Source: Hugenholtzia roseola DSM 9546 (GTDB taxonomy: Bacteria > Bacteroidota > Bacteroidia > Cytophagales > Bernardetiaceae). From it: a DNA stretch of 64,000 nt. The position numbers were made by a program, and so were the translations under genes. Within the stretch, counting starts at the first letter, position 1. Each line of letters starts with the position of its first letter. Under the pieces are notes generated by a model, which was not told where the DNA came from, ran no database searches, and worked only from the letters and a program-made list of their open reading frames with translations. The stretch spans positions 239,083 to 303,082 of the forward strand of contig NZ_KE383878.1 of NCBI RefSeq assembly GCF_000422585.1, written 5' to 3'. This document shows, piece after piece, positions 17,052 through 25,089 of the stretch.

Positions 17052-17963
17052 CTATCGCTTCAAAACAATCGTTAGAACGCCCTTGTAGGTATCCTGCTTG
17101 GGCGTTTTTCCTTCTATAAGTTTCATGCGCCCTGCTCTTAACATTTCTGCGCGATAATGATTTTGTATATCGAGGGAAACGCGAGAAGAACCTCTTGGTG
17201 AAAATTGGGCTTCAATAATTCTACCTGTCGCATCGACGGTAATTTGGTACTTCAAGATGCCATTTTGTTTGGAAGCGTCTGCTCTCATATTGCCCCTATC
17301 AAAGCCTGCCCAAATTTGCTCCCCTTCCATCGAGATTTCATCTCCGCCGCTGCCCTTGCTGGGCTTGTCGCCCTCTAATTGGCTATCGTCGGGCTTCTTT
17401 TCTGTTTCGCCTTCGGGTTTTCCTGCGGGTGTGGCGGCTTCTTGTTGTTTTTTTTCTTCTTTTTGCGGCTCTTGTTTTTGTGGCTCTTGGTTAGGGTTCT
17501 CTTTTTCCTTCTTTTCCTCTTTTTTGGGTTCTTCTTTCTTGGGTTCTTGTTTTGTAGGTTCTTCTTTTTTGGGTTCTTTTTTAGGCTCTTGTTTTTGCGG
17601 TTCGGCTTGGGGTGCGTCATTTTCTGCTACTACCTGCTCGCTTTCGTCTTGTGTCTGAATAGGCTCTTCTTGGCTGGGACTTGTTTCTGTGGGCGTGCTT
17701 TCTTGGCTTGCGGTATTAGGCTGCGCCTGCTCCTGATAGGGGACATCTTGCCCTAAGGCAATGCTGCTGGCACTCAAAATGACATACTCCTGCTTTGGCT
17801 CTTCTGCCAAATGTAAATAAGCTATCACCACTGCCAATAGGGTCAGAAAAAACAGAAGGGCAATCACACGCTCTTTCTTGCGCTCCTCGCGCTGCTTTTT
17901 TTGCAGTTGAAGCTCTTGTTTTTGGTTTAATTGGTAAGGCGATTCGGGCGTATGAACGTGCAT
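17052..17963 (-). CDS. TonB-like energy transducer
   Basis: 303 residues. A short cytoplasmic part rich in Gln/Lys/Arg is followed by one membrane helix (about 33-51, VIALLFFLTLLAVVIAYLH). A long periplasmic spacer (about 60-215) is packed with KKEEP/KQEP-type repeats. The C-terminal 75 residues (GILKYQITVDATGRIIEAQF...YKGVLTIVLKR) match the TonB C-terminal fold in outline. It would span the periplasm and couple inner-membrane energy to outer-membrane receptors. No exbB/exbD is adjacent. Start 17963 was chosen over 18131 to keep the membrane helix N-terminal. Confidence 0.7.
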   Translation of the reverse strand: MHVHTPESPYQLNQKQELQLQKKQREERKKERVIALLFFLTLLAVVIAYLHLAEEPKQEYVILSASSIALGQDVPYQEQAQPNTASQESTPTETSPSQEEPIQTQDESEQVVAENDAPQAEPQKQEPKKEPKKEEPTKQEPKKEEPKKEEKKEKENPNQEPQKQEPQKEEKKQQEAATPAGKPEGETEKKPDDSQLEGDKPSKGSGGDEISMEGEQIWAGFDRGNMRADASKQNGILKYQITVDATGRIIEAQFSPRGSSRVSLDIQNHYRAEMLRAGRMKLIEGKTPKQDTYKGVLTIVLKR

Positions 17964-18339
17964 GGGCGCAAAAGGGTAAAGGGTAGGAAATAATGGGGAA
18001 GGATAGGAAAGAGGCAGCAAAAGGATAGGGAATTTACGAAAAAAACGCCCTAAGCCACTACAAAAGTGTAATTTCACCCCTAAACGTAGGCGAAAAAAAT
18101 TAGGTTTAGCTTTTTTAGGAAAATATTTCACCCAAAAACGCCGAAAAGGGCGTTTTTTTCAAAAACTTTTGCAACTTTGCGCCCTAAGACGCACGCTATA
18201 AAAGGCAGGCGAAAAAAAAGCGCGTAGGCACTTTCTTGTCGCTTTTTTCGTTCTCTTGTCGTTTGGTATAGGGAAACAAGAACGCGCAGGCGTGCATTTT
18301 CTCACTTCACCCCAACTTAAACCTCAATTCTAAACACTT
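17964..18339. other. Intergenic region with a hairpin
   Basis: Nothing coding is seen in this divergent gap. A stem AAAACGCC (18135-18142) / GGCGTTTT (18149-18156) followed by T points rightwards. It looks like a terminator but no gene precedes it on that strand; it may terminate an untranslated transcript or act as a leader element for the acidic protein gene. Confidence 0.4.
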
Positions 18340-18633
18340 ATGTTCACTCGCAATCTTACTGCTACAGAGTTTGTTTGGGCAGCCGAATCCGATTTTGCAC
18401 TTCACGCGCCTGCTACCCTTTCATGCATGGCTATGGCAGGTGACGAAGACGACGACTTCGAAGAAGATGACTTCGATAGCGATTTCGAGGACGGTTACGA
18501 CGATGACGACTATGACGACTTCGAAGACGAAGACTTCGACGACGAAGATTTTGAAGATGACTTCGACGACTTCGACGACGAGGACTTTGATGATTTCGAC
18601 GACGAGGAAGACGTTGAAGACGACGAATACTAA
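18340..18633 (+). CDS. Very acidic Asp/Glu-Phe repeat protein
   Basis: 97 residues; family not recognised. Residues 1-33 are ordinary. Residues 34-97 are almost entirely Asp and Glu, with Phe or Tyr every three to four residues (DDFEEDDFDSDFEDG, DDYDDFEDEDFDDEDF). The predicted charge is extremely negative. A start at 18427 (MAMAGDEDDD, 68 residues) is also possible. The strong terminator just after the stop supports a real transcription unit. Acidic-aromatic repeats occur in DNA-mimic, histone-chaperone-like and metal-binding proteins; none of these is shown here. Confidence 0.6.
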   Translation: MFTRNLTATEFVWAAESDFALHAPATLSCMAMAGDEDDDFEEDDFDSDFEDGYDDDDYDDFEDEDFDDEDFEDDFDDFDDEDFDDFDDEEDVEDDEY

Positions 18634-18654
18634 TTCCTATCCCTTTTTACCCTT

Positions 18655-18690
18655 AAAAATTCCATTTCTGACCAGATATGGAATTTTTTT
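18655..18690 (+). terminator. Terminator after the acidic protein gene
   Basis: An 11-pair perfect stem AAAAATTCCAT / ATGGAATTTTT is followed by more T. Confidence 0.85.
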
Positions 18691-18742
18691 GTTTATATCC
18701 CAAACAAAAACTGCCAAAAAAGCGAAAATCTAAGATTTTGCC

Positions 18743-18750
18743 TATTTTTG
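18743..18750 (+). promoter_or_regulatory. Candidate -7 box for hisG
   Basis: TATTTTTG matches TAnnTTTG, 88 bases before the hisG ATG. A second match (TATCTTTG, 18820-18827) is only 11 bases before the ATG and is less likely. Confidence 0.4.
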
Positions 18751-18838
18751 TAGGAAAGTTCGCCCTTCGGTGCGGTGGCTTTCTTACCTATGTTTCCTTT
18801 ATTTGTTTTACCTTCGCTTTATCTTTGGCACTTATCTC

Positions 18839-19699
18839 ATGCAAGCAAAACTCAAAATTGCGATTCAGAAATCGGGACGTTTGAGCGAAAAATCGCTCGC
18901 GTTGCTCCAAGAGTGTGGCATTTCCTTTAATTTGGGTAGCAATACCCTACGCACCGAATCGCATAACTTCCCCTTAGAACTTTTGCTCCTGCGCGACGAC
19001 GACATTCCCGCCTACGTCAGTGACGGGGTCGCCGACATCGGCATCTTAGGGGAAAATGTAGTCTTAGAAAAAGGCTACCCCTTAGAAATTGTAGAAAAGT
19101 TGGGCTTTGGCAAATGTCGCCTTTCTTTGGCTGTACCACGCGCTACCCACTATCAGGGCTTGTCCGACTTTGCAGGCAAGCGCATTGCCACTTCCTACCC
19201 CAAAATCTTAGGAACATACTTGCGGGTGGCAGGCGTTGAAGCAGAGATACACGTCATCAGTGGTTCGGTAGAAATTGCGCCCAGCATTGGCTTGGCAGAA
19301 GGCATTTGCGACATCGTCAGTTCGGGCAGTACCCTCCTAAGCAACGGTTTGAAGGAAGTAGAAGAGGTGCTTACCTCCGAAGCCGTTTTGGTAGCCAAGC
19401 CCCATTTAGAAGGCGAAAAGCGCGACATCTTCGATAAATTACTTTTCCGCCTGCGTGCCGTCCGCCGCTCACAGCACAATAAGTACATCTTGCTCAATGC
19501 CCCCCAAGACAAATTAGACCAAATTATCGCTATCCTACCCGGACTGAAAAGTCCTACCGTCTTGCCTTTGGCAGAGGAAGGCTGGGTCTCGGTACATTCT
19601 GTTATTCACGAAGACGATTTTTGGGAAAAAATTGACGCATTACAGCAAGCAGGGGCAGAGGGTATTTTGGTAGTGCCGATAGAAAAAATGCTGATTTGA
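18839..19699 (+). CDS. hisG: ATP phosphoribosyltransferase, long form
   Basis: 286 residues. It catalyses the first step of histidine synthesis (ATP + PRPP). Seen: KIAIQKSGRLSEKSLALL at the N-terminus, DIGILGENVV, RIATSYPKILGTYL, and the PRPP-binding region EIAPSIGLAEGICDIVSSGSTL. The C-terminal regulatory HisG_C domain (about 210-286, ending EGILVVPIEKML) makes this the long, self-contained, His-inhibited type that needs no HisZ. Start 18839 (MQAKLKIAIQKSGR) was chosen because the upstream residues are hydrophobic and unlike HisG. No other his genes are in the window. No His-codon leader peptide was found. Confidence 0.95.
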   Translation: MQAKLKIAIQKSGRLSEKSLALLQECGISFNLGSNTLRTESHNFPLELLLLRDDDIPAYVSDGVADIGILGENVVLEKGYPLEIVEKLGFGKCRLSLAVPRATHYQGLSDFAGKRIATSYPKILGTYLRVAGVEAEIHVISGSVEIAPSIGLAEGICDIVSSGSTLLSNGLKEVEEVLTSEAVLVAKPHLEGEKRDIFDKLLFRLRAVRRSQHNKYILLNAPQDKLDQIIAILPGLKSPTVLPLAEEGWVSVHSVIHEDDFWEKIDALQQAGAEGILVVPIEKMLI

Positions 19700-19706
19700 A
19701 TCTACC

Positions 19707-19776
19707 GTAGCGCGAAGTTGCAGCTTCGCAAGGCTAACTTGAAGCGAATCTATAATTTCGTGCTACCATTTTCAAA
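19707..19776. repeat. Short REP-like palindrome (GTAGC family)
   Basis: Outer ends GTAGCGCGAAG and TTTCGTGCTAC are inverted; inside is GAAGTTGCAGCTTCGC. Related sequences lie at 40823 and 46179. Confidence 0.55.
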
Positions 19777-19839
19777 TTTTGCCGCCTACCACAATCCTAA
19801 ATAATTCTACTCTTTTTCTTTCCACTATATCGTTTTTCT

Positions 19840-20466
19840 ATGTCTTATCACACGCTCGAAACTGCTTACCATACGGCAGGCATCTCCTATTCTGCCTATC
19901 GCGAACTGATTGATACACTTTTGGCACAAGGCACGACCACCAACGGTGATAGCCGTCCCGACATTTTAGATTATACCAAAATGAACGTGCAGCGCATGAG
20001 CCGTTTGGATAAAACAGTAACGCTACTGCCTGATTTTGAGGCTTTTGAAACGCTTTTGCAACAAAAAAATACGCAATGGCTTTGGCTTATCCTAACCGAA
20101 GGCTGGTGTGGAGATGCGGCGCAAATTGTGCCTGTTATGGAAAAAATTGCTGCCCAAAATAGCCACATAGAAACGCGCTACCTGATGCGTGATGCCAACG
20201 AAAGCCTGATGAATCGCCACCTGACAAATGGCGTTAGCAAAGCCATTCCCAAACTTATTTGTGTGCGAAAGGCGGATTGGGCAGAAATAGGCTCTTGGGG
20301 CGCAAGACCGCAGGAGGCGCAAGCCTTAGTGGAAGACTATAAAAACAACCCCGTAGGCGATTTTAAAGCCTTCGCCGAAAAACTGCACGGCTGGTATGCC
20401 AAAGATAAGACCCTTTCTACACAACGCGAACTATTGGCAGCGATGCAAATTTGGCTCGAAGCCTAA
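19840..20466 (+). CDS. Thioredoxin-fold protein with single-Cys motif
   Basis: 208 residues with no signal peptide, so cytoplasmic. The active-site region is LTEGWCGDAAQ (Cys90): the second Cys of the usual CxxC is Ala. This matches the thioredoxin_9-type family common in Bacteroidota and Firmicutes. A single Cys suggests monothiol chemistry such as glutathione- or bacillithiol-type exchange, or a non-redox role. KAIPKLICV carries the cis-Pro expected in thioredoxin folds. It appears to be monocistronic. Confidence 0.75.
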   Translation: MSYHTLETAYHTAGISYSAYRELIDTLLAQGTTTNGDSRPDILDYTKMNVQRMSRLDKTVTLLPDFEAFETLLQQKNTQWLWLILTEGWCGDAAQIVPVMEKIAAQNSHIETRYLMRDANESLMNRHLTNGVSKAIPKLICVRKADWAEIGSWGARPQEAQALVEDYKNNPVGDFKAFAEKLHGWYAKDKTLSTQRELLAAMQIWLEA

Positions 20467-20555
20467 TTCGAAGACCCAAAAAATAGGATTCGATATTAAA
20501 AAAAACGGTGTTTTGTGCTTCGCTCAAACCGCCTGAACCCCCACCCTGCCCCAGT

Positions 20556-20720
20556 AATGTTAAGTTCTGTAAAAAAACTTGTTTTATCAAATTTGACACA
20601 AAATAAAATTTGGGCAGAACCCTTTTTTAGGTCTGAAAATCCTTTTTTATTTCAATCTCACTGCGGACAAGGCAATGCCTTGTCCCTACATTTGCATTTG
20701 ATTTTTAGAATTTAACATCA
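20556..20720. repeat. Dispersed MITE-like repeat, copy 4 (most complete)
   Basis: Both ends are intact and inverted: AATGTTAAGTTCTGT at left and AGAATTTAACATCA at right. The internal palindrome GGACAAGGCA/TGCCTTGTCC is perfect. It lies with a terminator in the 399-base gap between the thioredoxin-like gene and phaE. Confidence 0.75.
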
Positions 20721-20785
20721 CTGCCCTATGGGGGCGGGGTTTGGGGTGGGGTGTATTGAAGGCTTTTATCGTTGTAACAACGCCA

Positions 20786-20826
20786 AAAAAAACGCCAACA
20801 AGACTTTGTCTTATTGGCGTTTTTTG
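20786..20826. terminator. Bidirectional terminator at the phaE end
   Basis: A stem AAAAACGCCAA / TTGGCGTTTTT flanked by A and T tracts works on both strands. It lies 40 bases beyond the phaE stop. Confidence 0.85.
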
Positions 20827-20865
20827 GTTCAATAAATCTGCCGCTAAAAAGCACTTTTTAAAGGC

Positions 20866-22266
20866 TTATTTAACGCTCTTACGACGTGAAGAGGCTTTTT
20901 TTTCGTCTTCCGACACCTCTACTTCACTTGCTACTTCGTCTATTGCCATCTCTGCCTGAACGCTCTGATTGGAAAGTTGCTTTTCTAAGTTGCGGATTTT
21001 TGCCTTCAACGCATGCACCTGCTTGGTAAGGTCATCTACTTGTGAGTGCATCACGACAGGGTAGGGTGAAAGCACATATTCAACGCCTTTATTAACGGCA
21101 GCTTTTAGGTCTAATTGTAAAGACAAAACTTCGCCTTGTATCTTAGAAAAGTCGTCGCTTTTGAAAAGCTCAATCATTTGCTCTTCCAAAACGTTCAACC
21201 AAGTGAGGAAAAATTCATTGTAAGACTTAACAGTTGCTTCGCCGCCCTTAGCACGCTCAAAAAGGTCTTTCATCAGACTTTCAGAGGCTTGACGCGCCGA
21301 GCTACCAATCATATAGTTCATTTCAGAAACCTTAGTTTGGTACTTCATCAAATCGCTTTGCATATCTACTACAATTTGCGCCATCTCCTTTTCGCGGCTT
21401 GGCGGAATGATTTTGTAGAAAGGGGCATACATTTTTTGCAATTTGCCCATCATCTCTTCCTGCATTGCACCAAACTTCATAGAGTTTTGCAAGCCGCCCA
21501 TCATAGGGAAAAGTTCAGTGTATTTTGCCAATACATCGCGATAAGGCGCAATCATGGGCGAGTCGAGCAAGGTCTTGCGGTAGTCTTCGATAAACTTATT
21601 GACCTGCTCACCCATTTGGTGAAACTTGGCAGGCGAAACCATCGCAAACATCTCTTGGCTTTGCTTTTGGAATTTTTCGAAATCTACGGCTTTGAAATAA
21701 GACTGCCAATCGTAGTTTTTGTCGCCCATCATTTTAGCAAAAGGCTGCCAAAGTTCGTAGGCGTTGAAGTAAGATTTGTAGGCAGAGGTCATGTTTTCGA
21801 AGGCTTCTTTGGCACTGTTGCCGGGCAAGCCCATTTTCATGTCGCCCATCAAGTCGGTTACTTTGCTAAACCAATTTCTGTAATAAGCCGTCCATTTTTC
21901 GGCTGCTGCCTGTGGATTATCTGCCACTGCCAACATCGTATCCATTTGCTCTTGCGCCATTTGGTTCATCGCATTGACCCAAGTTTGGGTGTAGTTGCGC
22001 TGTTTTTCCAACATATCTTTCATTTGAGCAGGCATCATATCCGCAGGTATAGCCATGTTTGCAGATTTTTCCATGCTCTTAGAAAGGAGTTCTTTTTGTG
22101 CTTCATACCAATTTTTGTAAATTTCCATGCTGCCTTTGAGCATAGAAGCGTCTTTGGGAAGCCCTTGCATCTTCTCGACGGTTTCTGTCCAGTTTGAAAC
22201 CATCTTGTTCTGCGTATCTACCCACGCATTCATCATTTCGCGAGTAGCGTCCATCATGTTAGTCAT
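20866..22266 (-). CDS. phaE: PhaE-like subunit of class III polyhydroxyalkanoate synthase
   Basis: 466 residues, nearly all helical and rich in Met, Gln, Lys and aromatics. The N-terminus MTNMMDATREMMNAWVDTQN and repeated W-containing helices (NWYEAQKEL, YYRNWFSKV) fit the PhaE family. A coiled-coil (VDDLTKQVHALKAKIRNLEK, about 420-440) precedes a basic tail KASSRRKSVK. PhaE lacks the catalytic Cys, which is in PhaC; the complex polymerises hydroxyacyl-CoA on PHA granules. No phaC or phaB is in the window. A granule phasin is an alternative. Confidence 0.7.
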   Translation of the reverse strand: MTNMMDATREMMNAWVDTQNKMVSNWTETVEKMQGLPKDASMLKGSMEIYKNWYEAQKELLSKSMEKSANMAIPADMMPAQMKDMLEKQRNYTQTWVNAMNQMAQEQMDTMLAVADNPQAAAEKWTAYYRNWFSKVTDLMGDMKMGLPGNSAKEAFENMTSAYKSYFNAYELWQPFAKMMGDKNYDWQSYFKAVDFEKFQKQSQEMFAMVSPAKFHQMGEQVNKFIEDYRKTLLDSPMIAPYRDVLAKYTELFPMMGGLQNSMKFGAMQEEMMGKLQKMYAPFYKIIPPSREKEMAQIVVDMQSDLMKYQTKVSEMNYMIGSSARQASESLMKDLFERAKGGEATVKSYNEFFLTWLNVLEEQMIELFKSDDFSKIQGEVLSLQLDLKAAVNKGVEYVLSPYPVVMHSQVDDLTKQVHALKAKIRNLEKQLSNQSVQAEMAIDEVASEVEVSEDEKKASSRRKSVK

Positions 22267-22667
22267 AAAAAATACGTTTTAGGTTTGAAAAAAAAAGATA
22301 TTAGGTTTTGAAATCCGAAGGCAAAATTACGATTTTTTTTTGAAACACACGCACACTCACAAAAAAATGCTTCTTTTTCAAAGAGTTAGAGATAGTTGGC
22401 AGTTCTTCTACCTTTTCGGCGTTTGATTTTTTGCAGTATAAAATTTGGCAAAACAGCGATTTTTCATTTTTTTATCTTCGGTTTTATAGCAAAAACCTTT
22501 TAGCAAGACGGCAAAGTGTAGGGTAAAAAAAAGGTCTTTTTTTCGAAAAAATGAATTTTTACCGCTTTTTTTTGGAAATTTGCACTTTCGCTGCCCTACC
22601 TTGTAGCGCGATACCCCTTTCCTATTGCCCGCCAAACCGTACTTTTCCCCTGCCAATGCCAATATTT
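22267..22667. other. Divergent intergenic region phaE / DUF4271
   Basis: A minus-strand -7 box (TAATTTTG, 22329-22322) about 55 bases before the phaE start is a likely phaE promoter; no good -33 box is seen. The rest is AT-rich with no recognised element. Confidence 0.45.
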
Positions 22668-24101
22668 ATGAGGCTTGAAGAATATACCATTTTTACAAAG
22701 TGGCAGCCTTTGCCCTTGCCCCCGCTTCCCTACGGCAGCAAGCGAAAGTCTGTGTTGCCTTTCAGATGGGGGTTCTTCGGTTTGCTCATGGCTTTGCTGC
22801 TTCTTTGTCAGATACCCGAAAGTGTGGCGCAAAATCAGACAAAAGACAACCAAAAGGCACTGCAAAAAGAGTGGGCGCAACTTTCCAATCGCATCTATCA
22901 AGACCAGACCGACAGATGGAAAATCTATCAAGAAGCGGAAGCAAGCTACCTACCCTACCTGCCTGCTCAAATGCCTGCCCAAGCGGTCTTGCACCTGATT
23001 TTGGAGCGTCAGACGTGGCAACAGCCTTTGGTAGAATCCTTAGCCCTATTTTCACCTACCGAAACGCGCCTTTTCATAGACAACGTTTTTATCGGCAGTT
23101 TTGAAGGTATTTATTTTTTAGATAAAAAAACGGTTGAAGGTTATTTTAAAAAACACAATCGCCCGCAGGTGCTTATCTCGCTCTATGCCCCCCAAAAGCC
23201 TTTCAAAGCCGCCATTCCTGCCTTCATTCTGCATGCCCCTGTACAGCGAAAGACACAGGATAGCACGATTTTATCGCCTGAAAACACAAAAGAGATTGCC
23301 ACAGCCTTAGACACCACCCCGACCAAACAACCCGATAGCCTGCTTTTGGATAGTGCCAAACAGAAAAAGGCAACGAAAAGCCCTTCTTTTTACGAAGAAG
23401 CCACTCCCGAACCGCGAAAAAAAGTAGCCGTTTATAGTTGGGTAGTCGTGTTTAGCTTAGGACTCTTAGCCCTTGTCATTTTGATTTCGAACTACTTAGT
23501 TCCACTCTTCGACCTCGCCGCCTTTGGCGAGGCTATCGCCTTTTTTATACGCCCCAACTACATCTACAAACGCACCGATAGGCTTTTAGTCGTGAGTTTT
23601 ATCCTCTACTATGCCCTTGTGCTATCTTTTGCTATCCTCATTTTAGGGCTTTACGCCGATAGCTTGGGTTTTGAAATTGCCCTTTCAGGGCGGCTTCTTT
23701 TTTTGGAATTGCTCTTCGAATGGTTTAGCTTGGCACTAACAGCAGCCATACTTATAGGATTGCATTTATTATTGGTACAATTTCTTTCTAATATTTTTTT
23801 CAATCAGAAACAGCAGACCGATTTGCACGTGCAGGGCATCATCAATAGTATGGTCTTGATTTTGGGCGTAGCCCTGCCGCTGGTGGTGATGGTTTCGATG
23901 CTGGGCATTTTTTGGGAAGGTGCAATTTGGGAAATTAGCTTTAAAATTGGCTTATTTTTGTACTTTATACGTACCCTCTTGCTTAGTTTCCACCTGTATA
24001 AAAACATTGCGACACAACGTTTCTATTTATTTTCGTATCTTTGCATCGCCGAATACGCGCCCTTGCTGCTGATGGCTCAAGTCCTGATGGCGGCGGTTTG
24101 A
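22668..24101 (+). CDS. DUF4271 membrane protein
   Basis: 477 residues. An N-terminal hydrophobic segment (about 34-48) ending ESVAQ could be a signal peptide, so the next 200 residues may be periplasmic. The linker (about 195-245) is Lys/Thr/Pro-rich. The C-terminal 220 residues carry roughly six membrane helices (VVVFSLGLLALVILISNYLV onward) typical of DUF4271. The function is unknown. In Bacteroidota this gene commonly precedes hemD, as it does here with 23 bases between, so it may be tied to tetrapyrrole synthesis or merely co-transcribed. The start could be earlier (22551). Confidence 0.75.
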   Translation: MRLEEYTIFTKWQPLPLPPLPYGSKRKSVLPFRWGFFGLLMALLLLCQIPESVAQNQTKDNQKALQKEWAQLSNRIYQDQTDRWKIYQEAEASYLPYLPAQMPAQAVLHLILERQTWQQPLVESLALFSPTETRLFIDNVFIGSFEGIYFLDKKTVEGYFKKHNRPQVLISLYAPQKPFKAAIPAFILHAPVQRKTQDSTILSPENTKEIATALDTTPTKQPDSLLLDSAKQKKATKSPSFYEEATPEPRKKVAVYSWVVVFSLGLLALVILISNYLVPLFDLAAFGEAIAFFIRPNYIYKRTDRLLVVSFILYYALVLSFAILILGLYADSLGFEIALSGRLLFLELLFEWFSLALTAAILIGLHLLLVQFLSNIFFNQKQQTDLHVQGIINSMVLILGVALPLVVMVSMLGIFWEGAIWEISFKIGLFLYFIRTLLLSFHLYKNIATQRFYLFSYLCIAEYAPLLLMAQVLMAAV

Positions 24102-24124
24102 TATGTGTTGATTGTACCCAAACT

Positions 24125-24937
24125 ATGCAGAAAAAAATGGCAAACGAACCCTCAAATCAAACATTTTCTACTTCTTCTACCCCAAAGACTGCGGTTCAAA
24201 CGGTTTTGATTTCTCAACCCCCCCCAACAACGGAAAAATCGCCTTACCATGAATTGGCGAAAAAATTTGAGCTTCAAATAGACTTCCGCCCCTTTATCGA
24301 GATTCAACCCGTAACGGCAAGAGAGTTCCGAAAGCAAAAAATCAACATTCTCGACCATACAGCCATCATCTTTACGAGCAAAAACGCTGTCGACCACTTT
24401 TTCGCCTTAGCGAAGGTCTTGCGCGTAGAAGTTCCCGAAGATATGAAGTATTTTTGCGTTTCCGAACAGACTGCCAATTACCTCCAACGCTACATTATTC
24501 TGCGCAAACGCAAGGTATTTGTAGGAGAACGCACCTCACAAGACCTACAACGCCTTTTTGTCAAGCATAAGAAAGAGAAGTATCTTTTCCCTTGTTCGGA
24601 TATTCGCAAAGACGACATCAGCGAATTTATGAAGGCAAACAATATCGCCCTCACCGAAGCCGTCATTTATTGCACCGTCGCCTCCGACTTGAAAGATATA
24701 GAGATAGGCAAATACGATATGATTGCCTTTTTTAGCCCTTCAGGAGTGAAATCTTTGCTACACAATTTCCCAAACTTCGAGCAAAAAAACACACGCATTG
24801 CAGCCTTCGGTCCGACGACGGCACAAGCTGTGCGCGATTTGAACCTGCGTCTGGATATTGAAGCCCCCATGCCCAATGCGCCCTCGATGACAGGTGCGAT
24901 AGAAGTCTATTTGCAGTCGTTTTATTCAAATAAGTAG
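24125..24937 (+). CDS. hemD: Uroporphyrinogen-III synthase
   Basis: 270 residues (266 if it starts at 24137, MANEPSNQ). HemD cyclises hydroxymethylbilane with inversion of ring D in haem synthesis. Seen: VLISQPPP near the N-terminus, TAIIFTSKNAVDHFF, KYFCVSEQTANYL, DMIAFFSPSGVKSLL and IAAFGPTTAQAVRD, the conserved two-domain HemD landmarks. The N-terminal 20 residues are a Ser/Thr-rich extension. A strong terminator follows. The partner genes hemC and hemB are not in the window. Confidence 0.88.
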   Translation: MQKKMANEPSNQTFSTSSTPKTAVQTVLISQPPPTTEKSPYHELAKKFELQIDFRPFIEIQPVTAREFRKQKINILDHTAIIFTSKNAVDHFFALAKVLRVEVPEDMKYFCVSEQTANYLQRYIILRKRKVFVGERTSQDLQRLFVKHKKEKYLFPCSDIRKDDISEFMKANNIALTEAVIYCTVASDLKDIEIGKYDMIAFFSPSGVKSLLHNFPNFEQKNTRIAAFGPTTAQAVRDLNLRLDIEAPMPNAPSMTGAIEVYLQSFYSNK

Positions 24938-24958
24938 AAAAATAGAAGTCATAGCTTC

Positions 24959-24999
24959 AAACCCTAAGCCCCTCTAAGAAGGCTTAGGGTTTCTTTTTT
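24959..24999 (+). terminator. Terminator of the DUF4271-hemD unit
   Basis: A perfect 12-pair stem AAACCCTAAGCC / GGCTTAGGGTTT is followed by CTTTTTT. Confidence 0.9.
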
Positions 25000-25089
25000 G
25001 CTATTTTATTTCAATCCAATTCCATCAAACTTCGAGTTCCATCAAACTTCAAGCAATGCCCTGCCCTATCAAGTACAAAAAAGCAGAAA

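Noticed and set aside
17257-17756. Two plus-strand frames rich in Phe, Leu, Ser and Cys
   Set aside because: They mirror the Lys/Glu/Pro repeats of the TonB-like spacer on the other strand.
18371-18733. Thr/Lys-rich 120-codon frame
   Set aside because: It is the +1 frame of the acidic repeat gene and runs through that gene's terminator.
18690-18838. His-codon leader peptide before hisG
   Set aside because: I looked for an attenuator like that of trp. There is no run of His codons and no terminator between the promoter and hisG.
21136-22197. A 353-codon frame on the plus strand
   Set aside because: It is the antisense of phaE. Its His/Leu/Phe-rich content reflects the Met/Gln/Lys codons of the real gene.
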